Numbered from the stretch's first letter, positions 1 through 5,311 are shown. The stretch is DNA of 6,805 bases from RGIG3102 sp045633415 (GCA_045633415.1 JAZQYH010000124.1:1-6805), one strand, 5' to 3'. Numbers and translations are program-made. Notes: generated by a model from the letters alone, not told the origin.

Positions 1-27
1 TTGGTTCGAGTCCAACTTGGGGAGCCA
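1..27 (+). repeat. tRNA 3'-end sequence, Asn-like, tail 1 of copy A
   Basis: The bases read as the 3' end of a tRNA: most of a T-arm (TTGG, loop TTCGAGT, CCAAC), then a 7-base acceptor strand TTGGGGA, discriminator G and an encoded CCA at 25-27. A 5' acceptor strand TCCCCAA would be needed to complete it. A U1-A72 pair with G73 fits tRNA-Asn; E. coli tRNA-Asn also ends in GAGCCA after GGTTCGAGTCC. Because the window starts here, this could be the end of a complete tRNA gene lying upstream or only a tail copy. The identical stretch at 483-509 has no tRNA body in front of it. Confidence 0.65.
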
Positions 28-33
28 GGAAAG

Positions 34-67
34 AAAGAAGATACGCAAATGCGTATCTTCTTTTTTT
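34..67 (+). terminator. Rho-independent terminator after tRNA tail 1
   Basis: Perfect stem GAAGATACGC (37-46) and GCGTATCTTC (51-60) with a 4-base loop, extended by an AAA/TTT pairing (34-36 with 61-63) and ending in a T-run. It begins only 7 bases after the CCA, the usual place for a tRNA transcript terminator. It is conserved exactly in copy B. Confidence 0.85.
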
Positions 68-139
68 ACCTTGTTTTTTTGTTGGACGAGAACAGGACGG
101 CGACAGTAAGATTGGTATCAACACAAAGATAGGAGTCGC

Positions 140-166
140 AACCAACAACCTGAATGGTTGTTGGTT
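140..166 (+). other. Perfect stem-loop inside repeat copy A
   Basis: AACCAACAACC (140-150) pairs without mismatch with GGTTGTTGGTT (156-166) around the 5-base loop TGAAT. There is no T-run after it, so it is not a terminator. Its 3' arm includes GTTGGTT, the left half of the interrupted T-arm of the next tRNA tail, so this stem and the T-arm are mutually exclusive folds. The same structure is present at 622-648 in copy B. Confidence 0.7.
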
Positions 167-209
167 AGTCCGCGGCCGCCTGCTGCGGCGAGTCCAACTT
201 GGGGAGCCA
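160..209 (+). repeat. Interrupted tRNA 3' tail 2 of copy A
   Basis: GTTGGTT (160-166) and the 21 bases at 189-209 would together form a full T-arm plus acceptor 3' strand and CCA, as in tail 1. They are separated by 22 GC-rich bases (167-188). The insert can also be read as the direct repeat AGTCC (167-171 and 191-195) flanking GCGGCCGCCTGCTGCGGCG, which can fold as GCCGC/GCGGC. No 5' tRNA half is visible, so this is not a functional tRNA gene. Confidence 0.65.
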
Positions 210-210
210 G

Positions 211-249
211 AAAGAAAAGGACACCATACGGTGTCCTTTTCTTTTTGCT
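211..249 (+). terminator. Rho-independent terminator after tRNA tail 2
   Basis: A 15-bp perfect stem: AAAGAAAAGGACACC (211-225), loop ATAC, then GGTGTCCTTTTCTTT (230-244) and further T-rich sequence. It starts one base after the CCA. The A-rich 5' flank and T-rich 3' flank make it potentially active in both directions. The stem differs in sequence from the terminator after tail 1 but sits in the same position. Confidence 0.85.
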
Positions 250-384
250 TTCTTATGCTGGTATCAAACCAACAGCCTATGTATGAAGGCCACCTCTGTC
301 GGACTTTAATCTGTGACGGAGCGAGGGCTGCCTGTGGCAGAGGGAGGAAGCCGGAGGAAGAGTAAGGTAAGGAGCAGGAGGGAG

Positions 385-438
385 GTCGCACCAAGACCGA
401 CCAGCGTGCGACTATACTTTACTTCGTTCGGTCGTTGG
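385..438 (+). other. Overlapping inverted repeats between repeat copies
   Basis: Two alternative pairings share this segment. GTCGCAC (385-391) pairs with GTGCGAC (406-412). CCAAGACCGA (391-400) pairs with TCGGTCGTTGG (428-438) with one bulged G. The GTCGCACCAAG start resembles GTCGCAACCAAC at 135-146, so this may be a diverged form of the stem-loop there. No gene is seen in 250-482. Confidence 0.4.
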
Positions 439-482
439 GAAGGCAACAAGAATATTATTTTGATTTAACTTATGCTTATATA

Positions 483-509
483 TTGGTTCGAGTCCAACTT
501 GGGGAGCCA
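483..509 (+). repeat. tRNA 3' tail 1 of copy B, no tRNA body
   Basis: Identical to bases 1-27: T-arm, acceptor 3' strand, discriminator G and CCA (507-509). Upstream (about 430-482) there is no TCCCCAA acceptor strand, D-arm or anticodon arm. This is therefore a detached tRNA 3' end, either a tail duplicated with its terminator or a remnant of a site-specific integration site. Confidence 0.75.
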
Positions 510-515
510 GGAAAG

Positions 516-549
516 AAAGAAGATACGCAAATGCGTATCTTCTTTTTTT
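516..549 (+). terminator. Rho-independent terminator after tail 1 of copy B
   Basis: Exact copy of the hairpin at 34-67: GAAGATACGC stem, 4-base loop, GCGTATCTTC, then a T-run ending at 549. Confidence 0.85.
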
Positions 550-641
550 ACCTTGTTTTTTTGTTGGACGAGAACAGGACGGCGACAGTAAGATTGGTAT
601 CAACACAAAGACAGGAGTCGCAACCAACAACCTGAATGGTT

Positions 642-691
642 GTTGGTTAGTCCGCGGCCGCCTGCTGCGGCGAGTCCAACTTGGGGAGCCA
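642..691 (+). repeat. Interrupted tRNA 3' tail 2 of copy B
   Basis: Same arrangement as 160-209: GTTGGTT (642-648), the 22-base GC-rich insert (649-670), then the rest of the T-arm, acceptor 3' strand and CCA (671-691). The insert is conserved between the copies, so it predates the duplication. Confidence 0.65.
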
Positions 692-726
692 AAAGAAAAG
701 GACACCATACGGTGTCCTTTTTTTTT
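692..726 (+). terminator. Rho-independent terminator after tail 2 of copy B
   Basis: GGACACC (700-706), loop ATAC, GGTGTCC (711-717) and nine T residues, with the A-rich 5' flank extending the stem. It directly follows the CCA of the tail and is homologous to the hairpin at 211-244. Confidence 0.85.
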
Positions 727-892
727 GCTTTCTTATGCTGGTTTCAAACCAACGATTTATGTATGCAAGTCGCCCTTGGCGGACTTTAATCTGTGACGGA
801 GGCGGCCGCTGCCTGTGGCAAAAACAGGGAGCCGGAGAAGGAGCTGGAGAAAGATATACCTGATTATTATTTTTATTCAAGCTATACATCGT

Positions 893-921
893 TTTACATA
901 ACACAAATAATATGATATATT
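893..921 (+). promoter_or_regulatory. Promoter of the AraC-type regulator gene
   Basis: TTTACA (893-898), a 17-base spacer and TATATT (916-921), with TGA immediately before the -10 giving an extended -10 element. The predicted transcript would start near 928, about 27 bases before the ATG at 955. It lies just downstream of repeat copy B. Confidence 0.6.
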
Positions 922-954
922 ATTTTTTAAGTTTATAACATTCAGGTGGGGACA

Positions 955-1683
955 ATGAAAATATACGAAGCTAAAAATCATATATTGATTCATTCAGATA
1001 ATATTATACCGTTGATGCATCGTCATATGGCGGCGCATATTATCGTTTCTTTAGACGAAGATATCACCCTGCTTTCTGAAGGAAGAGAGTGTACAGCTAA
1101 AGCTGTGATGATACCAGCTGGTGTTTCGCATAAAATAAATAGTCTGGGCACTTCCTTGGTGTTTCTTTACGATTGCAATACATTGGTTTCCAGACATATA
1201 AAGCAGATAAAATTAATTCCAGAAGAAATATGCACTGAAATTAAAAGATTATATAATTCTTTAAATAAAGATTTCACCAGCAACGAATATTATAAATTTG
1301 AAAATACCTGCCTTAATATGATGGGAATATATTGCTGTGGCAATGCCGCTGTTGACGACAGAATAAAAAATGCAATGATGTATGTACAGTCTCATATTGG
1401 TGATAATTTAACTTGTAAAGCAGTGTCTGATGCTGTTTATTTGTCTCAAGGCAGATTTTCTCATCTGTTTAAAGAAAGTACAGGAATGACTTTTTCAGCT
1501 TATCTGATTTACCAAAGACTGATGTATGTTTATATGCAGATTATAAAAGGAAAATCTATAACAGAGGCTTCTCTTGAAGCTGGGTTTTCCAGCAGTGCCC
1601 ATTTTGCTGATGTAAACCGCCGTATTTTCGGTATGTCTGCCACCAATATCACACAGGATTTGGAGTTTATCAAAATACAATAG
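955..1683 (+). CDS. AraC-family transcriptional regulator with cupin-like N-terminal domain
   Basis: 242-residue cytoplasmic DNA-binding regulator. Residues 1-75 look like an AraC-type cupin sensor, with HRHMAAH (22-28), a PAGVSH turn (54-59) and alternating hydrophobic strands. Residues 137-242 form the two-helix-turn-helix AraC domain: first HTH about 150-172 (AVSDAVYLSQGRFSHLFKE), second about 200-222 (ITEASLEAGFSSSAHFADV), followed by the family signature RRIFGMSAT in place of the usual FGxSP. I chose ATG 955 because AGGTGG (944-949) sits 5 bases upstream. The in-frame GTG at 946 lies inside that Shine-Dalgarno sequence and is unlikely to be used. The flavodoxin-like gene follows 67 bases later with no clear terminator, so this regulator probably controls that gene and itself. 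The inducer is unknown. Family assignment is secure; the target is inferred from position. Confidence 0.92.
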   Translation: MKIYEAKNHILIHSDNIIPLMHRHMAAHIIVSLDEDITLLSEGRECTAKAVMIPAGVSHKINSLGTSLVFLYDCNTLVSRHIKQIKLIPEEICTEIKRLYNSLNKDFTSNEYYKFENTCLNMMGIYCCGNAAVDDRIKNAMMYVQSHIGDNLTCKAVSDAVYLSQGRFSHLFKESTGMTFSAYLIYQRLMYVYMQIIKGKSITEASLEAGFSSSAHFADVNRRIFGMSATNITQDLEFIKIQ

Positions 1684-1723
1684 CATATATCTGGAAGCGG
1701 TAATAGTAATATTGTGATATGCT
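1682..1723 (+). promoter_or_regulatory. Inverted repeat between regulator and flavodoxin genes
   Basis: AGCATAT (1682-1688) and ATATGCT (1717-1723) form a perfect 7-bp inverted repeat with a 28-base spacer. It has no T-run, so it is not a terminator. It could be a regulator binding site or a weak RNA stem; chance is possible in AT-rich DNA. Confidence 0.25.
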
Positions 1724-1750
1724 TAAGCTGATTAATTCAGGGAGGCTATT

Positions 1751-2197
1751 ATGAAAAAAACTGTTATAATATATGGTTCAACACACCATGGCAACACCTA
1801 TAAACTGGTCAGGGCAATAGCTGACGAATATCAGCTGGATATCATTGATGCTACAAAAGAAACAAAGAAAGATATTTCGGGCTATGATTTGGTTGGCTTT
1901 GCTTCTGGTATAGATTTTGGCAGGTTTTACAGCGAAGTAGAAATATTTCTGGAAAATAACCTGCCAGAAAATAAAGAGGTGTTTTTTCTTTATACCTGTG
2001 CAAAGCATGATGACAGATTTACAAAATCCATTACAGAAAAAGCGCTGATAAAAAATGCCAAAGTGGTGGGGCAATACGGCTGTAAAGGCTACAATACCTA
2101 TGGACCTTTAAAGCTGATAGGCGGAATGAACAAAAAGCATCCAGATAAAAAGGATATTGAAAATGCTATTTTGTTTTATGAATCTATAGCAAAATAA
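1751..2197 (+). CDS. Flavodoxin-family protein (FMN-binding fold)
   Basis: 148 residues, matching short flavodoxins. It starts with strand KTVIIYGS and the FMN phosphate-binding loop STHHGNT (10-16), close to the family S/T-x-T-G-x-T pattern. GFASGIDFGRFY (49-60) and YTCAKHD (81-87) are at the positions of the two isoalloxazine-flanking loops, and the C-terminal part GQYGCKGYNTYGPLK (107-121) resembles flavodoxin-like proteins of anaerobic Firmicutes. The expected role is single-electron transfer or an FMN-dependent oxidoreductase activity in the cytoplasm; the partner cannot be told from sequence. The start is supported by GGGAGG (1740-1745) five bases before ATG. It is probably co-transcribed with the AraC-type gene upstream, which suggests inducible expression. 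It has no signal peptide and no iron-sulphur cysteine motif. Confidence 0.85.
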   Translation: MKKTVIIYGSTHHGNTYKLVRAIADEYQLDIIDATKETKKDISGYDLVGFASGIDFGRFYSEVEIFLENNLPENKEVFFLYTCAKHDDRFTKSITEKALIKNAKVVGQYGCKGYNTYGPLKLIGGMNKKHPDKKDIENAILFYESIAK

Positions 2198-2238
2198 TAT
2201 AATTAATGTATAATAAATATAAATAAGGAGGGGATACA

Positions 2239-2477
2239 ATGGCATATAAACTTATCGCAGTTGATATGGATGGAACATTGCTGAACTCTCAGGAGGAAAT
2301 CAGTGAAAAAACTATAGAAGCTATAAAAAAGGCTGTGGATAAAGGCATTGTATTCACTCTTTCCACAGGCAGACCACTGCAGTGGACAAGGTAAAGTCTG
2401 TGGCAAGCTATATCACCGCATCAAACAACGAGGACGGTGTGGCAAAAGTTATAGAAAAGTACATGCTGGAACCGTAA
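2239..2477 (+). pseudogene. Remnant of a Cof-type HAD-superfamily phosphatase with internal deletion
   Basis: The N-terminal part is clear: MAYKLIAVDMDGTLLNSQ has the HAD motif I DxDGT with nucleophile Asp9, and FTLSTGRP (39-46) is motif II of Cof-type sugar-phosphatase-like hydrolases. The frame then stops at TAA 2392-2394 after 51 residues. In another frame (2379-2477) the typical C-terminal end of the same family appears: SVASYITASNNEDGVAKVIE followed by KYMLEP and a stop. Family members are about 270 aa, so the cap domain and motifs III and IV, roughly 180-190 residues, have been lost by a deletion that also shifted the frame. The ribosome binding site AAGGAGGGG (2225-2233) is intact, so a 51-aa peptide may still be made, but it cannot be a working enzyme. 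The gene lies 41 bases after the flavodoxin gene, so it was probably the third gene of that operon. Confidence 0.88.
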
Positions 2478-2521
2478 TGCAAGCTGAAAGTGTATAATCG
2501 TCTATTATGATTAAAAAATGC

Positions 2522-2550
2522 TGGACAAATAATAATATTTGTAGTATAAT
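2522..2550 (+). promoter_or_regulatory. Promoter of the 5S rRNA gene
   Basis: TGGACA (2522-2527), exactly 17 bases, then a perfect TATAAT (2545-2550). Initiation would fall near 2557, about 12 bases before the 5S body. It is the strongest promoter match in the window, as expected for a stable RNA gene. Confidence 0.75.
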
Positions 2551-2568
2551 AACAAAGTTGTAAAAATA

Positions 2569-2684
<116 letters not shown>

Positions 2685-2695
2685 TTTTTTATTTT

Positions 2696-2720
2696 GCAGT
2701 GGTTTTACCACTGCTTTTTT
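2696..2720 (+). terminator. Rho-independent terminator of the 5S rRNA gene
   Basis: GCAGTGGT (2696-2703), loop TTT, ACCACTGC (2707-2714) and TTTTTT. A T6 run also directly follows helix I of the 5S (2685-2690), so termination may begin there. Confidence 0.85.
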
Positions 2721-2746
2721 GTTATATAAAACAAATGTCATATTTA

Positions 2747-2787
2747 TAGACAACATTTATATAAACATTTATATATAAGAGTATAAT
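2747..2787 (+). promoter_or_regulatory. Promoter region with tandem 11-base repeats before the small-protein gene
   Basis: TAGACA (2747-2752) followed after 17 bases by TATATA (2770-2775) is a plausible promoter; a TATAAT at 2782-2787 is an alternative -10 with a poor -35. ACATTTATATA occurs twice, at 2753-2763 and 2765-2775, a direct repeat with a 12-base period that fills the spacer and the -10. It could be an operator or simply low-complexity AT sequence. Confidence 0.4.
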
Positions 2788-2806
2788 TTTCAAGGGGGGA
2801 AGGAGT

Positions 2807-3208
2807 GTGAAAAATAAAAAGCTTATTATTGCTTTGCTGTTTGCAGTGGCTGTTAGGGGATATTTTATAAGTATCTATACCACAGGTGAAAAGCTGTGCC
2901 AGAAACTGGGCCTTGAAAATTCCAAGCTGGCGATGGCATATTATGACAATGGCGGCAAGGATATAACTTCTGTCGATTACAGTATGCAGTTTACTGACAG
3001 TCAGAGTGAGCTGGTGATTGATTATATAAAAGGCTTGCAACTGAAAAAGCACAGAGAAAGTTATATGGATGTAACAAACTTTGAAATGTACACATTTGAT
3101 TTTCACTTTGATAAGGGTAGAACAGTAGTATATTTGATTAGCAATGAGTATGTTCAGGTTGTTTCCCCTGCCCAATATACCAGTGTTATATACAGAATTG
3201 TCAAATAA
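2807..3208 (+). CDS. Small membrane-anchored or secreted protein of unknown function
   Basis: 133 residues, not recognised. The N-terminus MKNKK is followed by a hydrophobic stretch (6-16, LIIALLFAVAV), an Arg at 17 and GYFISIY, which looks like a signal anchor or uncleaved signal peptide. There is no lipobox cysteine. Residues 27-133 are soluble and mixed, with regularly spaced aromatic residues (YMDVTNFEMYTFDFHFDKG, 86-104) suggesting beta strands exposed outside the cell. The start is GTG at 2807. AAGGGGGG (2792-2799) is at a normal distance, whereas the better-looking AAGGAG (2800-2805) is only one base away, so translation may be weak. It is a single-gene transcription unit between the 5S terminator and its own terminator. 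The gene is supported by its length, start signals and terminator; the function is unknown. Confidence 0.7.
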   Translation: MKNKKLIIALLFAVAVRGYFISIYTTGEKLCQKLGLENSKLAMAYYDNGGKDITSVDYSMQFTDSQSELVIDYIKGLQLKKHRESYMDVTNFEMYTFDFHFDKGRTVVYLISNEYVQVVSPAQYTSVIYRIVK

Positions 3209-3227
3209 AGAAAATTATAAGATAACG

Positions 3228-3260
3228 AAAAAGACACAGCCTTGAAGCTGTGTCTTTTTT
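3228..3260 (+). terminator. Rho-independent terminator after the small-protein gene
   Basis: AAAAAGACACAGC (3228-3240), loop CTTGAA, GCTGTGTCTTTTT (3247-3259): a 13-bp perfect stem ending in a T-run, 20 bases after the stop codon. The A-rich 5' side would also allow termination in the opposite direction. Confidence 0.9.
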
Positions 3261-3748
3261 GTCGGGTGTATTTGGTGGTAATTGTAGATAACCAATGAAT
3301 TTCAAGTAATTAAACACCAAATAATCTATCATTAAATACTTCCTACAAGCAGAATCTCATCTGCCACAAATATATAATAACATTAAAAAAATTATTTGCA
3401 AGTTTACTCATTTTTACTGTATATACAAAGTGTTGAAAAATCAGACAGATTGTTAATTATTTGTCGACAAGTTGCACAAATGAGCATAAATGAATATATA
3501 TGAAAACGGCAGAAAATTGTAAATTTATAACAATAAAGTCTTTATTTTGCGTCTATAAACTGTGCATATATACAAAAATGATTAAAATGTGTAAATTTAT
3601 ATAAAACAGTTGTTTTTTATGGGAATACAGTAAAATATTGTAAGAACACTGTAAAATGCACACAGCAAAATCAGATGTAGCTTTACCGTGTACAAACGGA
3701 GCGGAAAAATCAAACCCGAAAATCAAGCGAAAACGCAATATTGATAAT
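3261..3748. other. AT-rich intergenic region without a supported gene
   Basis: I see no gene here. Contents: an imperfect inverted repeat ATTTGGTG (3270-3277) with CACCAAAT (3315-3322), extended inward by GTAATT/AATTA; a small GCAGA/TCTGC hairpin (3349-3364); a palindrome TGTATATACA (3419-3428); a 12-base direct repeat TGTAAATTTATA (3518-3529 and 3590-3601); and A-rich repeats containing AAAATCAA near 3703-3727. A frame open from 3656 into the dipeptidase gene is not considered coding, because a promoter and ribosome binding site follow it. Confidence 0.5.
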
Positions 3749-3787
3749 ATACAAAAAACTTGTATTTTTATGTTTTTGTATTATAAT
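3749..3787 (+). promoter_or_regulatory. Promoter and possible operator of the dipeptidase operon
   Basis: TTGTAT (3760-3765), 16 bases, then TATAAT (3782-3787) gives a likely promoter with a start near 3794 and a leader of about 24 bases. The -35 is the right half of an inverted repeat ATACAA-N5-TTGTAT (3749-3765), and a third half-site TTGTAT lies at 3776-3781 just before the -10. The longer pair ATACAAAAA (3749-3757) and TTTTTGTAT (3773-3781) is also perfect. A repressor bound here would cover the promoter; this is inference from layout. Confidence 0.55.
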
Positions 3788-3817
3788 GTAGATATTACTT
3801 CATATAGGAGAGAGATT

Positions 3818-5272
3818 ATGAAATATGTAACAGAGGGCTATCAGCCAGCTAAAGTACTGCAGTACTTTGAAGACATCGCAAGAATTCCACGTGAAAGCGG
3901 CAACGAAGCTGCTGTGGCACAGTATGTTTATGAATGGGGCAAAAATCTGGGACTTTATGCATGGAAAGATGAACACAACAATGTGGTTATCAGAAAACCT
4001 GCGTCACCAGGCTGTGAACACCTGCCATACATTATGCTGCAGGGACATCTGGATATCGTGGCTGTGAAACTGCCGGAATCAGACCATAACTTTGACACAG
4101 ACCCATTGCCACTGTATGTGGAAAACGGCATTCTCCGTTCAAAAGGCACAACACTGGGCGCTGACAACGGCAATGCTGTTGCATATATGATGGGTATTCT
4201 GTCAGATAGCAGTCTGGTACATCCACCTGTTGAATGTGTGTTTACATCCGGTGAAGAAATTGGTCTTGTAGGTGCAGAAAAATTATCTGCAGATGCATTT
4301 GTATCAAAAAGAATGATTAATATGGACGCTGGCGGTGAAGACCAGTCAGTTACTACAGTAGGCTGTGCTGGCGGCTTTGAAAGTAAAATGCGCCAGAAAC
4401 CAATATGGCAGGAAGCTAAAGGTGAATTTATCTCCCTGTTTATTCATGGTCTTAAAGGTGGTCATTCCGCAGGCGCTATTAATATGGGTCGTGGCAATGC
4501 CGGTAAGCTTATGGCAAGAATCATCAATCATGTTTCACTTAAAACAAAGACTGTTGTATCTACAATCAACGGCGGTACAAAACAGAACGCCATTATGTCT
4601 GATGCAAAAGCTGTTATCAGTGTAGAAAATCTTGAAGTAGCTCTGAAAGCCATTGAAAAAACAGTGGCAGATATCAAAGACGAACTGCGTGCAACAGACG
4701 AAGGCTTTGTATGTGAATTTGGTCCATGCCCAGCGCCAGAAAAAATGCTGGATGATGTACAGAGCAAAAAACTGGTACAGTTTGTGCTTGCAATCCCAGC
4801 TGGAATGAGAGATATGTCTTTTGAAATTGAGGGCTATGTACTTAATTCCAACAATCTGGCGGCTGTACAGGTGTGGGATGATGAAATACTTGTATGGACA
4901 CTTGGTCGTGCAGGTGATGATTCCCGTCAGGACGCTATGGGTGAAGAAGTTCACTCACTGGCAGATGTATTTGGCTATGAAGTAGAAGTTGGCGCACATT
5001 TCTATGGCTGGAAATACAACCCAAAATCAACTCTTCGTGGTCTCCATTCAAAACTGTTCAAAGAAAAATTTGATATTGACCTTCATGTAGAAGCAACTCA
5101 CGGTGGTCTGGAATGTGGCGTATTCTGTGGCAAGGAACCAGAAATGGACATTATCTGCTTTGGTCCTGTTGGCGGCGGAGCACATACACCTGAAGAATGG
5201 CTGGATATTAAATCATTTGGCGAAATTTACGACTATCTGGTTTACTTCCTTGAACAGCTTACAAAAGAATAA
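3818..5272 (+). CDS. pepD: Aminoacyl-histidine dipeptidase, M20 family (PepD-type), first paralogue
   Basis: 484-residue cytoplasmic zinc metallopeptidase expected to split Xaa-His and other unblocked dipeptides; E. coli PepD is 485 aa. Visible active-site residues are His77 and Asp79 in LQGHLDIV, Asp116 in GADNG, Glu146 and Glu147 in SGEEIG, Asp170 in INMDAGGED and His456 in AHTPEEW. Their spacing reproduces the known PepD set (His80, Asp82, Asp119, Glu149, Glu150, Asp173, His461). GLKGGHSAGAIN (211-222) carries the lid-domain histidine that contacts substrate. ATG 3818 is chosen because AGGAG (3806-3810) precedes it, a promoter lies at 3760-3787, and the next gene begins with the same MKYVT. 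It is the first gene of an operon with its paralogue, 39 bases apart. The family is certain; the exact substrate range is not. Confidence 0.95.
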   Translation: MKYVTEGYQPAKVLQYFEDIARIPRESGNEAAVAQYVYEWGKNLGLYAWKDEHNNVVIRKPASPGCEHLPYIMLQGHLDIVAVKLPESDHNFDTDPLPLYVENGILRSKGTTLGADNGNAVAYMMGILSDSSLVHPPVECVFTSGEEIGLVGAEKLSADAFVSKRMINMDAGGEDQSVTTVGCAGGFESKMRQKPIWQEAKGEFISLFIHGLKGGHSAGAINMGRGNAGKLMARIINHVSLKTKTVVSTINGGTKQNAIMSDAKAVISVENLEVALKAIEKTVADIKDELRATDEGFVCEFGPCPAPEKMLDDVQSKKLVQFVLAIPAGMRDMSFEIEGYVLNSNNLAAVQVWDDEILVWTLGRAGDDSRQDAMGEEVHSLADVFGYEVEVGAHFYGWKYNPKSTLRGLHSKLFKEKFDIDLHVEATHGGLECGVFCGKEPEMDIICFGPVGGGAHTPEEWLDIKSFGEIYDYLVYFLEQLTKE

Positions 5273-5311
5273 TTAATTTTGAGAATATAACAACTAAAAG
5301 GAGAATTTACT

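Larger units (their letters stand above)
1..400 (+). repeat. Composite tRNA-tail/terminator repeat, copy A
   Basis: This is the first of two direct copies offset by 482 bases; the partner starts at 483. Bases 1 to about 280 are almost identical to the partner, differing by a few substitutions and short indels (near 130, 210, 241 and 262). Beyond about 280 the match weakens but is still recognisable, for example around 300-320 and the CTGCCTGTGGCA segment. The unit contains, in order, a tRNA 3' tail, a terminator, a perfect stem-loop (140-166), a second tail split by a GC-rich insert, a second terminator, and a purine-rich stretch (341-384). TGGTATCAA occurs after both terminators (113-121 and 259-267), and GTCGCA followed by CCAA occurs in both halves, so the two halves may themselves be old duplicates. 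The right edge is approximate, because 400-482 has no clear match in copy B. Confidence 0.8.
483..858 (+). repeat. Composite tRNA-tail/terminator repeat, copy B
   Basis: Second copy of the repeat that starts at base 1. The match begins abruptly at TTGGTTCGAG (483); the bases before it are AT-rich and unrelated to a tRNA. Order and elements are as in copy A. Differences include loss of one G after the second CCA, a pure T-run (718-726) instead of TTTTCTTTTT, and divergence after about 750. Later segments still align, such as GGACTTTAATCTGTGACGGA (781-800), GCTGCCTGTGGCA and the GGAGAAGGAG-like purine-rich end. The right edge near 858 is approximate. Confidence 0.8.

Noticed and set aside
282..368. 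Frame starting MYEGHLCRT in copy A and its counterpart MYASRPWRT in copy B
   Set aside because: The two share an ATG and a short peptide, but an indel changes the frame downstream and there is no ribosome binding site, so no shared product is conserved.
1..860. CRISPR array
   Set aside because: There are only two long units with homologous spacers, not many short identical repeats with unique spacers.
412..904. Several short open frames on both strands across the repeats (412-708 -, 435-635 +, 647-904 -, 681-863 +)
   Set aside because: They run through tRNA tails and terminator hairpins, lack ribosome binding sites, and owe their length to repeat sequence; equivalent frames in the two copies are shifted by indels.
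946..954. GTG at 946 as the start of the AraC-type regulator
   Set aside because: The GTG is part of the Shine-Dalgarno sequence AGGTGG that serves the ATG at 955.
3656..3817. 54-codon N-terminal extension of the first dipeptidase
   Set aside because: It overlaps the promoter at 3760-3787 and precedes a good ribosome binding site; the paralogue and PepD proteins start at MKYVT-like positions with no such extension.
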